A stretch of 64,000 nt of DNA from Carpediemonas membranifera (lineage: Eukaryota > Fornicata): NCBI GenBank assembly GCA_019828565.1, contig JAHDYR010000001.1, positions 248,001-312,000 on the forward strand, in the 5' to 3' direction. This document shows positions 28,092 to 39,700 of the stretch, in pieces; position 1 is the stretch's first letter; the number at the start of each line of letters is the position of its first letter. The position numbers and the translations under genes were made by a program. The notes beneath the pieces are model-generated. The model did not search any database, was not told where the DNA came from, and saw only the letters and a list, made by a program, of their open reading frames with translations.

Positions 28092-28269
28092 GCCGACCAA
28101 AAAGGCCATAAAATGCACCATCCTCTGAACGCCACTGGCTCCGACGACACCCCACAACACTCGTTCATGCCCTATTAGCCACATCCCGCGCAAGACCAAC
28201 CAAGACTCTTCTCGCCGACCAACCGATTTATGAAGAAAAGAGAACATTGTAAGTGGCAGTATGACCAAC

Positions 28270-29874
28270 TCAAACGCCCATGGACAGCCTGATATCGCTC
28301 GGCTCAAACGCCACCGGCGGTACCGGCGCCAGCGTGCTCGTAGAGGCAGTAACCGGCCTTCTCGCGACCGCGCCCATCTGTAACAGCACGTGCGCCAGCC
28401 TGGACAGCACAGGGGTGTCATTAGCCCATCCCTCGAGCCCCTTGAGGAGCTCCCTGGCCCCTACGCCCTCTCTCGACGGCCCCCTGCACAGCTCGACCTG
28501 CCTTGCACACCCGGGTTCGTAGCAGCGCTGATCGACTTCAAGTTGCTCCATAAGCATCTTAATCTGGTCATCTGGTGGCTCAGAGAGCATGTCGTTCTGC
28601 TGCTTGTCGAGTACATACTTTTCTATGATTTGCTCGAGGACTTCGTTAACCTTCCGGCCCATGAGGTCTCGAGCAACGCCTTGGGCCCCGCGACCGTGGG
28701 CATATCTTGGATCTATCCTGTACGCTGCTGCCATGCCCGGGAGCCAGCCATAGCAGTCGAATGTCTCCCGGAGTTGGACTTTCATCTCCGAAATGAGCAG
28801 ATCTTCTGGGAAATGACCGCTGTTGAAGTTCTCGATCTCCAGAAGAACGGCATATGCGTCAGAGAGCGTCGTGTTTGAATGGTTCTCAATCCTTTCGATC
28901 GCATCTTCTATACGCGTCAAGAAGCTCCGCAAATGCTCAATCTGACGCAATACGAGCTGTTGGTCACCGTGTGTGTGAGCGTTCGTGTCTATAGGCTCTG
29001 GAGGATCATCCAACACAGCAGCTGCGGCGTCGCTAACAGCGTCAGGATCGCTCGTATCAATCACAGGCTGCCCCGGCCCCATTCTCATATAAAGCTCGTT
29101 CAACTGCCGCGTGACCTCCATCACCTTTTCCAGCTCCATTATGCTGCGTGAAGCTTCGTGTAGGATTGCAACACAACAAGTATACGCGGCCATGGAAGAA
29201 TCAAGCATGTCACTCACCTCAACAGCAAGCTCGTGGGTCTCAAGAGTGCTGCAGATGGTGCTGAGGACGTTGATGTTGGGGTACATCGCCTCAATCACTT
29301 GATGAGGCAGGTGCTGGGGGTCGCCGGTGATTGAATCGGCGTTGAAAGTAATATATGGTGAGATCGCGCCAGATACTCCAGCATAGACGCTGGCGTTACC
29401 ATATCCGGCGTGAGCTGACCCGATCTCGAGCGAGGCGGAGCGAGGAAACTTCACCGACTCCGGCCCAAGACTTCCAGTCGGCTTCGTGAGAAGCTTGACG
29501 AAGCTCGCACAGTTTAAGAGCTTCAAGAGAGTATTGAAGTCGGGATTCTTCGAGAGGCTGTCGAGAGAGAGGTTGAGGTTGGAGTGGGTGGCGTTGTAGG
29601 ACTCTATGTAGCGTTCGAGGGAGCGCTTCGCCTGGGCGGGGTCTCCGCCATTGCGCTTGATGTTCGGGCCAATAGTATCGCTTTCATTCTCACCATTCGC
29701 ATCAGAACGGGCCTTATCAGTGGCGTTAGGGCATTCCTGAAGCATATGAATGATGGCGTTGCGCTTACGCTTGAAGACTTCAGCCTTGCAGTATTTGCAC
29801 ACCCATTTCGTGTTTTTGTCATTCTTATCGAAATGCTCGCTGACAAAGGGATTCACAGGGCGTCCCTTTCCCAT
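28270..29874 (-). CDS. BED-finger protein, hAT-transposase derived
   Basis: The 534-residue protein opens with a BED-type zinc finger (WVCKYCKAEVFKRKRNAIIHMLQEC, about 24-49; C-x2-C and H-x4-C ligands). The middle and C-terminal parts resemble hAT transposases in outline: a long helical region, then MAAAYRIDPRYAHG, like the LAALLDPR block, and a terminal WANDTPVLSRLAHVLLQMGA in the place of the dimerisation domain. The usual SSAxxERxFS ending is missing. I cannot locate a convincing catalytic triad and see no terminal inverted repeats, so a domesticated DNA-binding protein is likelier than an active transposase. CGCACTTTTAGC (plus 29904-29912) lies upstream. Confidence 0.65.
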   Translation of the reverse strand: MGKGRPVNPFVSEHFDKNDKNTKWVCKYCKAEVFKRKRNAIIHMLQECPNATDKARSDANGENESDTIGPNIKRNGGDPAQAKRSLERYIESYNATHSNLNLSLDSLSKNPDFNTLLKLLNCASFVKLLTKPTGSLGPESVKFPRSASLEIGSAHAGYGNASVYAGVSGAISPYITFNADSITGDPQHLPHQVIEAMYPNINVLSTICSTLETHELAVEVSDMLDSSMAAYTCCVAILHEASRSIMELEKVMEVTRQLNELYMRMGPGQPVIDTSDPDAVSDAAAAVLDDPPEPIDTNAHTHGDQQLVLRQIEHLRSFLTRIEDAIERIENHSNTTLSDAYAVLLEIENFNSGHFPEDLLISEMKVQLRETFDCYGWLPGMAAAYRIDPRYAHGRGAQGVARDLMGRKVNEVLEQIIEKYVLDKQQNDMLSEPPDDQIKMLMEQLEVDQRCYEPGCARQVELCRGPSREGVGARELLKGLEGWANDTPVLSRLAHVLLQMGAVARRPVTASTSTLAPVPPVAFEPSDIRLSMGV

Positions 29875-30011
29875 GGTTTATCACCTGCACGATTCGATAC
29901 TGCTAAAAGTGCGAAATACAGAACCATGCGCTGGCATGCTTATAGACGTGAATATGCATGTATCGACCTTGCAGACTGGCTTTTAGTCTTCATTTTGAAT
30001 TATCGCATTTT

Positions 30012-30431
30012 ATGTCAGAACGTATGAACGCTGTACGGGGACTTGGAAACACTGGTGCAGGGCTTGTGAAGAAGATTGTTAGCATTGCATATCTTTCGCC
30101 GAAGGCGCCAGCTTGCTGGATCGCGATTGCAGGCATTTGCACTTTGTTAGCCATATACAGTATAGGATGGGGCGTATACGTTCATCTGGACTGCATGTAC
30201 TACGAGGATCTTCAAAACAGAGTTGGATCCGCGATTGCTTTCTACTGGAACGCGTTTGTCTACTTCTTCATCGCTCTTGTTGGCGTCGGCTTTGTCATTT
30301 TCATCAAGTTTGTACCCCCGCCCGGCTCAAAGAAGTCTGTGGAGAGAGACCCTGATCGCAAGCCCCTCATTGGCGGCATCACGCCTTTTATCTCACCTGC
30401 CGACAACGAGTTTGATACATACCTTCAGTAG
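30012..30431 (+). CDS. Small two-span membrane protein of unknown function
   Basis: The 139-residue protein has two hydrophobic segments, about residues 35-57 (WIAIAGICTLLAIYSIGWGV) and 75-97 (FYWNAFVYFFIALVGVGFVIF). A polar cytoplasmic-type tail with PPPGSKKSVERDPDRKP follows. I do not recognise the family. The ATG at 30012 overlaps a reversed start element (CGCATTTTATG). If that marks the transcription start, translation may begin at the next in-frame ATG, 30024. Confidence 0.65.
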   Translation: MSERMNAVRGLGNTGAGLVKKIVSIAYLSPKAPACWIAIAGICTLLAIYSIGWGVYVHLDCMYYEDLQNRVGSAIAFYWNAFVYFFIALVGVGFVIFIKFVPPPGSKKSVERDPDRKPLIGGITPFISPADNEFDTYLQ

Positions 30432-30639
30432 GCCGTTGGCCGGCTGCGATTCATAAAACTATATTGCGTCTGGCGAGCGAGAGACAGCATTCTTGGCTGG
30501 GTGGGATGTCTGAGTCGGGCTTCTCAATGATGAACGGGGAGTCTCGACCCACTTAGACCATCAAATGTCTCGGATACCCTCACTGCCACCTCGTCAAGCA
30601 CTTGACTGGCTCTTCCCGACGCGCACGCTCGGCACCTGT

Positions 30640-30647
30640 TAAACTGC
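30640..30647 (+). promoter_or_regulatory. TAAACTGC element of VPS18
   Basis: TTAAACTGCACC lies 19 nt before the VPS18 start codon. It is the cleanest forward instance of the recurrent element. Confidence 0.55.
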
Positions 30648-30666
30648 ACCAGAACAAGAATCATCG

Positions 30667-33384
30667 ATGGAGGAACCAAGCGACGAGATCTTCTCGTTTG
30701 TGGATGTCCAATCCATGCACCGTGGCGTGAGCATCAAGAACATGCTCGTTTCCCAGAACTACATCTTCTTTGCTCTCACAGACGGCCAAGTCTTGCTCCA
30801 AGACGAGTCTGGCTTCCTCGGCGACGATGGAGAACCCGCCAAGGAGATGATCAAGCTCAAAGCTTCCTCTAAGAAGTCCAACGAGATCATCAAGATGTTC
30901 TGCGACCCGACAGGCCGGCATCTCATCATCAACGCCGAGCAGGGCTTGTACTACATCAACACGGCCTGGACAGGTGTGGTCCACAAGCTAGACAAGCGCT
31001 TCGACCCCAACATTGAGTGCACAGGCTTCAGTAACCGCGATGTCACTGATGACTCCACTGGCCAGTTTATGGTCGGCACCACGGATGGTCAGGTGGCTGT
31101 GTGGTGCATATCCATTGCTGGCAAGAAGCTGGATGACCGGAAGGACCGTCTGTTCGCCACCCCAATGATCTCCCTCCGTTCCAAGGAGAACAACAACCTC
31201 CTCCAAAAGCACTCGGTCAGCATCGTCAGCTGCAATGTCCAGAAGCTGGTAACCTACGACGAGGACGACGAAGAGGTTCTAGAGGGCTACTACGCCTCCT
31301 TCATCACCAACCGCTTCCTCTTTGAAGTACTCCCTGCCGGCGCCATCAGCCTCACAGACACCGTCCGAGCCCACGCCGAGCGGCACAAGACCCTCATCTT
31401 CTCCTACCAGACCTCATCTGACAAGTCCGCCCGCAGTGTCGTAGCCGTGCACCCCAACAACGACAGCTGCGACCTCGACTCCATCGCATGGATGGCAGAC
31501 AGACAGCTGCTCGTAGCTACACTCGCGTTCAGTGACGGTATGACCCAGGCCATCACTGAGTCGCGCACCATAGACTTGCCAGAGGGGGCGATCAGCTGTT
31601 ACATGACTGACTACCACGTGTTGGTCATGACGGAGTCCAAGCTCTACGGCTACTCGACCAGGGATAGTACTCAAGTGTGCGCTATACCCCTGGAGCACAC
31701 ACTTACCGGAATCGCAGGTTATGACTGCGACAGGATCTTGCTATACGGTCCGAAGAACGTGGTTGCGATCGTCATTGCGGACGAAGATCGGCACCAATGG
31801 CGTATTCTTATGGAGCAATGCAAGTTTGCCGAAGCAATGGCCAACGCACGCACGGAGGCTGACATGCACCAGATCAGGGAGCGCCTGGGCAACCATCTCT
31901 TCAACCAAGGCCGCCTTGCCGCCGCCGCCCGGTGCTGGGGCAGCTGTGCCGTTCCCGTCGAACGCGTAGTCCCCAAGCTAATGATGGAAGCCGACTCGAC
32001 CGCCCTTCTCATCGTCTACCTGCAGACTAAGGTCAAGTACGTCAAGCCATCGGCCCGCACCCAGCTCGCGGCACTGAGGATCTGGCTCATGGAGTGTATG
32101 CTCGCTAGGATGACAGTATTGGAGCTCAGGGAGACGTACGCGAAGACTGCGGCCGAGAAGGAGCAGATTCAGAGGGATTTGGCTGATTTGTTCAAGGCGT
32201 TCAGGCAGTTCGTGGAGAAGAACGCCGCTTCGATGGATAGGAGGACAGCTTATGACGTTATCGGCGCGCACAACCGGCCGGAGCTCTTGCGCCTTTTCGC
32301 TGAGCGTACGAAGCACCACGAGGAGGTCATGGCGCTCTTGATGGCGTCACAACAATACGAGGGTGCTCAGGCGTATCTAGAAAAAATCACAGATACGAAA
32401 ATGAAGCTTGCACTCATCGAACGCTACGCCGGCGACCTTGTCGAAGTCGTGCCTTACCAGCTCGTAACAATGCTTCTCTCCCTTGTTATGAACGGCGCCG
32501 TCACTCCCGGCAAGCTCGTCCCCCATCTTCTGCGGTATAAGGCCGAGAACGACCTCACCTCAGCCGAGCCCCAGAACGTCCGTCTGCTGCGGGAGAGCAT
32601 GAGCTACGGCATGGCCGACTCAACGAGCCTGCATTACCTTCTCACATTGTACGCCCAGCTCAGTGGTGACGACAACCTGCTCCTTTTGATTGGGTCACCC
32701 GACGCCAGGCTCTTGGACATGCATTACTCCCTACGGCTGTGCAAGGACAGACCAAAGGTTGTCACCAGGATTTATCAGGCCCTGGGGATGTGGAAGGACA
32801 GCGTGGAGGGGGCCCTCGCTCTGGGCGATGTCGACCAGGCCATGGAGATTGCCGGGTCGACTGCGATATCAAGTTCGGCGGTCAAGAAGGATCTGTGGAC
32901 GATGATTGTCCGATATGTAAGTCAAACTGATGTCAGTCGCACGCTAGAGATCGTCAAATCATGCGAACATCTCCAGCTGCAAGACGTTCTCCAGTTCTTC
33001 AAGGCCTTTGACGTAATCGATAATGAGTTCAAGGACACCATATGCGAGAGTCTCAAGCAGTACTCCCACGATTCAGAGAGGTTTAGAAAGAAGATGGAGG
33101 TCTCAATCGAGGCGTCTGACCGCCTCCGGGGCGAGCTACGCTCTCTCCCAGCCCGCAGAGTTACCGTCCCAGCCGACGCGGCATGTTCGCTGTGTGGGCG
33201 ACGGGCGCTCGTGTCAGCTTCAGCGGTCTTCCCTTGCGGTCATATCGCCCACCTTACGTGTATCACGAGCAGGAACTTGGACGATTGCCCCGTGTGTGGC
33301 CTGGGCGTTGTCGAGGATATGGACGAGCTATTCCTGGGCGGGGCGGATGCTACAACACGGGGCGAGTGGGAAGTCGAGGTTTGA
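30667..33384 (+). CDS. VPS18: VPS18 (Pep3), core subunit of HOPS/CORVET tethers
   Basis: The 905-residue single-exon protein has an N-terminal beta-propeller (about 20-360), an alpha-solenoid of clathrin-repeat type, and a C-terminal RING-like finger (about 845-885: CSLC, CGHIAHLTC, CPVC). The VPS18-specific segment is clear: YSLRLCKDRPKVVTRIYQALGMWKDSVEGALALGDVDQAMEIAG, KKDLWTMIVRYV, LQLQDVLQFFKAFDVIDNEFKDTICESLKQY. I first considered VPS11, but this block fits VPS18. In the cell it holds the tethering complex together at late endosomes and vacuoles. Confidence 0.92.
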   Translation: MEEPSDEIFSFVDVQSMHRGVSIKNMLVSQNYIFFALTDGQVLLQDESGFLGDDGEPAKEMIKLKASSKKSNEIIKMFCDPTGRHLIINAEQGLYYINTAWTGVVHKLDKRFDPNIECTGFSNRDVTDDSTGQFMVGTTDGQVAVWCISIAGKKLDDRKDRLFATPMISLRSKENNNLLQKHSVSIVSCNVQKLVTYDEDDEEVLEGYYASFITNRFLFEVLPAGAISLTDTVRAHAERHKTLIFSYQTSSDKSARSVVAVHPNNDSCDLDSIAWMADRQLLVATLAFSDGMTQAITESRTIDLPEGAISCYMTDYHVLVMTESKLYGYSTRDSTQVCAIPLEHTLTGIAGYDCDRILLYGPKNVVAIVIADEDRHQWRILMEQCKFAEAMANARTEADMHQIRERLGNHLFNQGRLAAAARCWGSCAVPVERVVPKLMMEADSTALLIVYLQTKVKYVKPSARTQLAALRIWLMECMLARMTVLELRETYAKTAAEKEQIQRDLADLFKAFRQFVEKNAASMDRRTAYDVIGAHNRPELLRLFAERTKHHEEVMALLMASQQYEGAQAYLEKITDTKMKLALIERYAGDLVEVVPYQLVTMLLSLVMNGAVTPGKLVPHLLRYKAENDLTSAEPQNVRLLRESMSYGMADSTSLHYLLTLYAQLSGDDNLLLLIGSPDARLLDMHYSLRLCKDRPKVVTRIYQALGMWKDSVEGALALGDVDQAMEIAGSTAISSSAVKKDLWTMIVRYVSQTDVSRTLEIVKSCEHLQLQDVLQFFKAFDVIDNEFKDTICESLKQYSHDSERFRKKMEVSIEASDRLRGELRSLPARRVTVPADAACSLCGRRALVSASAVFPCGHIAHLTCITSRNLDDCPVCGLGVVEDMDELFLGGADATTRGEWEVEV

Positions 33385-33504
33385 GGGGTTTTATCAGTAT
33401 AAATTAGACTTTATAGTTTTTATGTGGTGTTTGGTTAAATGATGTGACCTTTGGCTGGGTGAGATAAAAAAAGGACATTTATAACACTTATAACATTTAA
33501 AACC

Positions 33505-34578
33505 CTACCCTGACGTCAGGAAGTCAAGCGCCCTGTCTAGATCCCCCTGGGTCGACATCAGCGCGCTCCTCGCCCGACCCGCGTCGAACCCCATGGCCAC
33601 GAGCTGGTCGACCTTGCCCTCAAGCACGGCCGCAGACACCGCCTGCTGCTGCGGCTGCTGAGCCTGCTGCTGGGGCATCGGGCGTTGGCGCGGCTGCCCG
33701 GGCATCTGGGAGAACACGGCGGCGTGCTTCGGCCTCTTGTCCTCGGGCAGCTGCTGCTCTTCCAAGAATGGAATGGTCAGCGCAGTCGCGCCGCTCATAA
33801 GGGTCAGCGTCCTGGCGCCGAGGTCGACGGTCGCCCTGTGGCGCCGCATGAAGTCGAGGCCGAGGATGATCTCATGCGCCATGCCTCCTTCTGAGCTCTC
33901 GAGCACGGCAAAGGAGGTGGGGTAGTAGCCGTCCCCGATCTTGATCGGTGTGCTCATAATCTTGCCGACGATGTTTGATTGACCCACACCGACAGCTTTG
34001 CCAGCCAGCCTTGGGTCGATGAGGTGGTCAATGCCGGCTTTCTTGGCCAAATCCCGGTCTAGGATGCTGTGCTGGGCTCCTGTGTCGACGAAACCCAGGC
34101 ACTCGACGCCGTCGAGAAGCACGGGGACGTACAGCATGCAGACTTGGATGAAGCTCTCGGGATGCTCCTCAAGGGCATTGGTTAGGGCCTCGTCGAGGAG
34201 GCGCTGGTGCTGGAGCGCCTGCTGCTGTTGCTGCTGCTGAGGCGTGGGCTGCTGCATCTGCTGCCTGGCCTGGGGGTTGTATTGTGGGGCAGCAGGCCTC
34301 GCTTGAGGCGTCGTCGAGGAAGGATTCCGAGCAGGGGCGTTGCTTCGGGGCGCCAAAAGCTGACTGGTGTCAATCATGGAGATAGCCACCTCATCCTTCC
34401 CGGGATCAATCGTATTGAGCACTGTATTGTCGGCTATCGCCTTCCCTTGTCTGTGCAGGAAAGCACTCTGAAAACCGGTCTCCTCCGCGATCAAGTTCTT
34501 CAGGTCTTTGGCCGTCAGAACGTCAGGAAGATCGAATTCTATCGCCGTGGCGTTTGTTCTGTTGACTGTTATGCGCAT
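33505..34578 (-). CDS. DDI1: DDI1-type retroviral-like aspartic protease / ubiquitin shuttle
   Basis: The 357-residue protein has the full DDI1 order: a ubiquitin-like domain (about 1-70), a Pro/Gln-rich linker with a Q7 run, the DDI-type helical/retropepsin domain (about 125-275) and a C-terminal UBA (about 318-355, QLVAMGFDAGRARSALMSTQGDLDRALDFL). The catalytic aspartate is in GFVDTGAQHSI, and the second protease half has EIILGLDFMRRH. DDI1 cleaves heavily ubiquitylated substrates and shuttles proteins to the proteasome. With RAD23 it is the second UBL-UBA receptor in this window. Confidence 0.95.
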   Translation of the reverse strand: MRITVNRTNATAIEFDLPDVLTAKDLKNLIAEETGFQSAFLHRQGKAIADNTVLNTIDPGKDEVAISMIDTSQLLAPRSNAPARNPSSTTPQARPAAPQYNPQARQQMQQPTPQQQQQQQALQHQRLLDEALTNALEEHPESFIQVCMLYVPVLLDGVECLGFVDTGAQHSILDRDLAKKAGIDHLIDPRLAGKAVGVGQSNIVGKIMSTPIKIGDGYYPTSFAVLESSEGGMAHEIILGLDFMRRHRATVDLGARTLTLMSGATALTIPFLEEQQLPEDKRPKHAAVFSQMPGQPRQRPMPQQQAQQPQQQAVSAAVLEGKVDQLVAMGFDAGRARSALMSTQGDLDRALDFLTSG

Positions 34579-34786
34579 TCACTTGCCCTTCTGTCGTCAC
34601 AACTTGATTAGGTTTGATTCGGATCTGATTGGATCGGGCGACCTTCGAAGACATGTGCACAGGAATAGTGCAGCAGACGCCGGCAACTGTGAGCATTGTT
34701 GTTTGCACTCTCCGTGATAGGAAGCTAGTTCCCCGCGTGGACCAATGTCGACAAAAAATGGACGCGAAAGAAAGTTGTCTGGCTGT

Positions 34787-36695
34787 TTACTCAGGTCTCA
34801 GGTCAATGCTCTGCCTGCAGCCGCGGCACGTGACCTGCCTCCGGTTCGGGCTGACCGTGGTCGACCGATGGCAGTGGGGGCACGTGACGGTGCGCTGCCT
34901 CGCGACGCCCTCGGGTAGGTCGACTACCTGGCGCGGCGCCATCTCGCACTCACCGCCGAAGTGGGCCATGTGCTCTCGATGGTTGGCCACGCGGAGCAGG
35001 CACTTGTGGCAGAAGTCCTGACCACACGGGCACGTCGACATCTTGCAGCGGTCCAGGTCGCCCTCGCGCGAGGTCAGCTCGCCGCATGTGGGGCAGCGGC
35101 GGATAACGGGGACGTCCACAGCGGCGCCTCTGCCGAGCGTGACCAGGCGGCACGTCTGCAGGATGTCGTTCTGCTCGACGAGCGTCCTGATCTCGGCGTG
35201 CGAGTATGCCTGCTGGCGCCGCGGGATGACGTAGAAGTCGGCTGCCGCGCCTGATGTGGCAGGGGCCGAGTCGAGCACCGCCTGGTGCATCTGGTCGGCG
35301 TCCTCCAGACGAGGGAGGTGGGCGCCGCCCGCGCAGTCGGCGTACACGCGGTGGTGGTCGTGGAGGGTCACGCCAACGGAGCTGGGCTGGGGGAGCTGGC
35401 CGCCGAACACGTGGAAGGCGAAGCGGCGGCGCGTCTCGTCGTCCTCGAGCACGGCGCGGAGGGCGTCCTGCACGCCCTGGCTGTCCGCGGGGAAGCGCAG
35501 CGGGGCGAGCACGGCGGCGACCGTGAGCGGGTTGGGGCGCACAAGCAGGGCCCGCAGCTGGGCGGCCGTCAGCGCGAGGACCTTCTCGCTGAATTGTGTC
35601 TTCGCGGCCATGCCGTTGCGGACGATCTGCATACGCTCGGTGAAGCGGAGTCTCACCTCGTCGCCGTAAGCCTTGATGTGGGCGCCCTCAAAGCCCTCGA
35701 GCGGGCACGCGGCAATGGCGTCCCCGAGCGATGTCTGCAGCGCCTGGTCGACGATGGGCATCAGCGCTCCTAGGTCGACGCGGCCGCCCGTGAGCGCGAC
35801 GAGCCAGGCGTCGCTGGCCATGTCCGCGGGCAGGGTGATGCCGTCGAGCAGCATGAGCTGCAGCACGCGGCCGAGCCCCAGCAGGACCGGGCGCAGGTCG
35901 TCGAGCGGCATGTCGAGGGCGTCGGCCGTGAAGACCAGCGTGCCCTCGCGGAAGATGGGCACAGCGAACTCCATGCCCCCGACGACCTGGCGGACGGCCA
36001 CGCGCGGCAGCTCGACGACCAGGTCGGGCAGGGCCTTCGCGGAGTCGTCGCCCGAGAGCGTCGCGGGGATGGCGAACAGGTCCTCCTCGCACGCGGCGAT
36101 GCTGGCCAGGCTCGCCGAAATGTCATCGGCGAGGGCGATGTCGACCGGGTCCTCGCGGAGCATCTGCAGACGCGCGCGGTCGATGTCGTCGACGAAGGCG
36201 TGGGCGTTCGCGAACCTGCTGCTCATCGCGTTGAGGTCGACCTCGGGGTCCAGCTCGTTGGCTGAGGCGGTGAAGAGGCCGTCGGCCAGGGCGCGGCGGA
36301 CGGACCAGCGGGCCTCGGGGTGGGTGGCGAGCATGCCGGAGAGCACGTCGCGCAGGGCGTCGGGGACGGTAACGCTGGCGAGTAGGGCGGCGCAGAGATT
36401 GTCATGGTTGGCGGTCGAACTCTCGAGCAAGGCCTTGTTGTTGCTGAGAGAGAGGATGTCCCTGCAGAAATCCGTGTACTCCGTCGTCATCAGCGCCAGC
36501 GTCGTCAGGCCCGCGTGGTAGACGTCGGCGGCCTGCTGCTCGCGGTGGCTCAGCTTCTTCCCGGCATTGCGGGCGGCGATCTCCTCGGGCGCGCTGAAGG
36601 CGAGCGTGCCGATGTTGACTCCGGTCGCGGTCGCGTTCACGGCGTCCATGTTCGAGGCCGTCTCGAAGTCGACGAGCACGGGGTGGCCCTCGCGC

Positions 36696-36728
<33 letters not shown>

Positions 36729-39700
36729 CAGACGCCCGCGCTGTGCAGGTCGTGGATCGCGGTGAGCAGGCCGCGGAGCAGTCTGCGCAGGCTGTCGGGC
36801 GAGTCGGCTGGAGTATCGCGCAGGTGGCTCTCGAGGCGCTCCATGACGATCGTGCAGGTCTGCTCGGTGCTGTCGACGAGGACGAAGTGCAGCTTGGGTA
36901 CGGCGGGGCTGTGCGCCATGCGCGATAAGATTCCCGCCTCGCGGTCGCAGAGCTTGCGCTGGCGCTCGGCGTCGAGCTTGAAGGTCTTGGCGAAGAAGGT
37001 CTGGCCGTTGCGGGTCACGATCTGGCACAGCGCTCTGTTCTCGCTAACTTTCGACTCGACGGCGAAGTCGGACAGCGACAGGTCGGCGCGCATCTCGGGG
37101 AGGTCCATGAGGTGGGCCAGCCCCATCTCGCGCAGCTCGGCGAAGAGGCTGGCCGACGGCGCGGTGAGGGCCTCCAGCTCGGGGCAGAGACGGACGAGCT
37201 GCGGCGTGCGGCGGGCCAGGACGGCGTTAATCTCGACGATGCTGGCGTTCACGGCCTCGAGCTCAGCCGCGACCTCGGCAGCCTGGGCGTGCTTGCGGCG
37301 GCGCTGGAGGAATGCGAGCTCATCATCAAGCTCCTCGGCCTTGTTCTTGAGGCGCTGGTAGTCGCCTAGCGACCGGAGCTGCGCAGTGATGTCGTCGGCC
37401 TCGGCGAACGCAGCCAGGTGGACCTCAGCCTCGGCGGCCAGGCCAGTCATCTCGCGAATGGTGCGCTCCTCGGAGCTCGTGTCATCGCCAAGCTCCTTCC
37501 GACTGAGGGCCCACTGCCACGTCTCGCGGACGGCAGGCTGGAGGAAGGCGCGGAGCGTGGCGTACCTGGCCTGCAGCTCGGGCGCGAGTGTGGGGAAGTC
37601 GAGGACCTCGTTGTCAGCGGCCTTGAGCACGCGGGCCATCTCGTCGAGCGAGGGGAGAGACTCGAAGGCGGCGGCGCCGTCGACGATGTCCGAGGCCGCC
37701 TGATAGTCAGTGTTGACAGCTGCGACAATTGCTTCGAGCGCCTCGACCCCGGCCCTGGCCTGGGCGATGACTTCCTTATACTCGGCGATGCGGGTCTCTG
37801 GCTGGCGTCTGGCCTGGCCGAGTCGGCTGATGAGGCCGGCGGGCGAAGGAACGTTGCAAATGCTCACAATGCCATCGTGGGTCGGGATGGCGGCCGAGAG
37901 CAGGGGGTGGCCCTCGAGCATGGTGCTGATGTCCGCGGCGCGGTTGGCAGCAGTAAACTGACCTGTCTGAAGCGAGGCGCAGAACGAGGCCAGGGTCGCC
38001 TTCACGCCTGCAAGCTCAGCGCTAAGCATGGCGGTCTGGTCGGCACTGTTTGACTCAACTGCTGTAAGCTTAGCCTTCGTGTCGGCGAGCTCAGCTTTGA
38101 GCATCCGGCAATTGGCTTCCGAAAGGACCGCGCTGATTTCTAGGGCATGCCGGTCGGCGCTAAACTGGCCATCGGTCAGAGTGACAGCTGAAGCAATGTC
38201 GGCGACGGCGGCAGTGAAGTTGCTTGGCACTTTGTGTGATGTCACGTGAGTCACAACCTGCCTCAGCTGATGGATCGTGACGAGAGCTAGCGATGCGTTG
38301 GCGGGAGGACGCGAGCAAAAGTCGGAGACGAGCTCATCTGCTCGGCGTATGGCCTGGCTCCTTATATTGTTGTAGAGATTGATGCGCTCGGCCAACGTGG
38401 CATCCTCGGAGTCTGTCTCGGCGAACTTGTTCTCGTCCAGCCAGACTCTGGCGGTACCGCCGCTCAGCGTCATCGTGAAGGAGCGCGGATAGCTTGAGAC
38501 GATAAAGTGCAAGAGGATACGATCGAGGTCGCTGGTGAGTGCTTCTGAGTCGCCAGGGTCGATGGCGATGTCGGCATCGGGGGCGACTGGGCTGGAGCAG
38601 AGCTGGTTGACGGTGGCCAGGAACTGGGGGATGCGGGTGAGTGCGCTCCAGACCTTGATGGTGTTGTCGCTGGATCCAGACACGATAGTGGAGCCGTTCC
38701 GTGAGAATGCAACGCACCTCATCCCGCCATTGTGCGCAGAGAACGTCCTGATCAGTGCCCCGGTCGCGACGTCCCATTGCTTGCTGGTTTTGTATGCAGA
38801 CCCAGACAGCAGAGTCCTTCCGTCGGGGGAGAAGGCGAGGCTACACACAATATGCCCATTAAGGGTCCGAGTCAGCTGGCCAGTTTCGGAGTCCCAGAAC
38901 TTGATGGAGCTATCCCTGCCACCGGATACGAGGATGGCGTCATCGGGTGACACGGCAATCGTGATGACACCGGAACCATGGTCCATGGTCCTGATGCACT
39001 CACCAGTGGCGGAACTCCACTGCTTGGCCTTGCGGTCCTGACTTCCAGTGTGAATGGTCGAGCCATCAATGGAGATGGCTACGCCATACACAGCCTTGGA
39101 ATGCCCTGTTAGTGTCTGCCTGCACTGCTCCGTCTCGACGTCCCAGACCTTGGCGGTGCTGTCCTCTGACCCCGAGACCAGGGTGCGGCCATCGGACGAG
39201 AATGCAAGGCAGCGCACAGTATCAGTGTGCCCACTGAGGGTCTTAGTCCGCCAGCCTGCGGTTGTGTCCCAGAGCTTGATACCTTTGTCACCACCAGAAG
39301 CGATGGTCGACCCGTCCGGCGATATGGCAACGCACCAAACATGCCATCTATACTTCATGGTCCTGATACACTGACTGGTGGTCGCGTCCCACTGCTTGAC
39401 TGTGCCATCGTATGAGGCAGTGACGATGGAGCCGTCGGGGGAGGTGGCGACACCGTTCACTGCGCCTTCGTGCCCAGTCAGTGTCCTTATGCACACAACA
39501 CCCTCCATATCCACTGTGAACCGCGAGTTCCATACTTCGAGCGCGAGCTCAAGCCGGTTGTTTTCATGGTCGGCCTCGAGTCTGCCACGCACCATCGAAA
39601 CGGTAACGGCGGGTTCAGTGAGCTCCATAGCAAGTGTCTTGGGTTCTATACTCTCGCTGAGTAGGTACTGGATGACCTGCTCGAGGTCCTGGACGGTGAT

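Noticed and set aside
30667-33384. Identification as VPS11
   Set aside because: The propeller-solenoid-RING layout fits both, but the YALRLC / LW..I...V / DVLPFF-type block before the RING is characteristic of VPS18.
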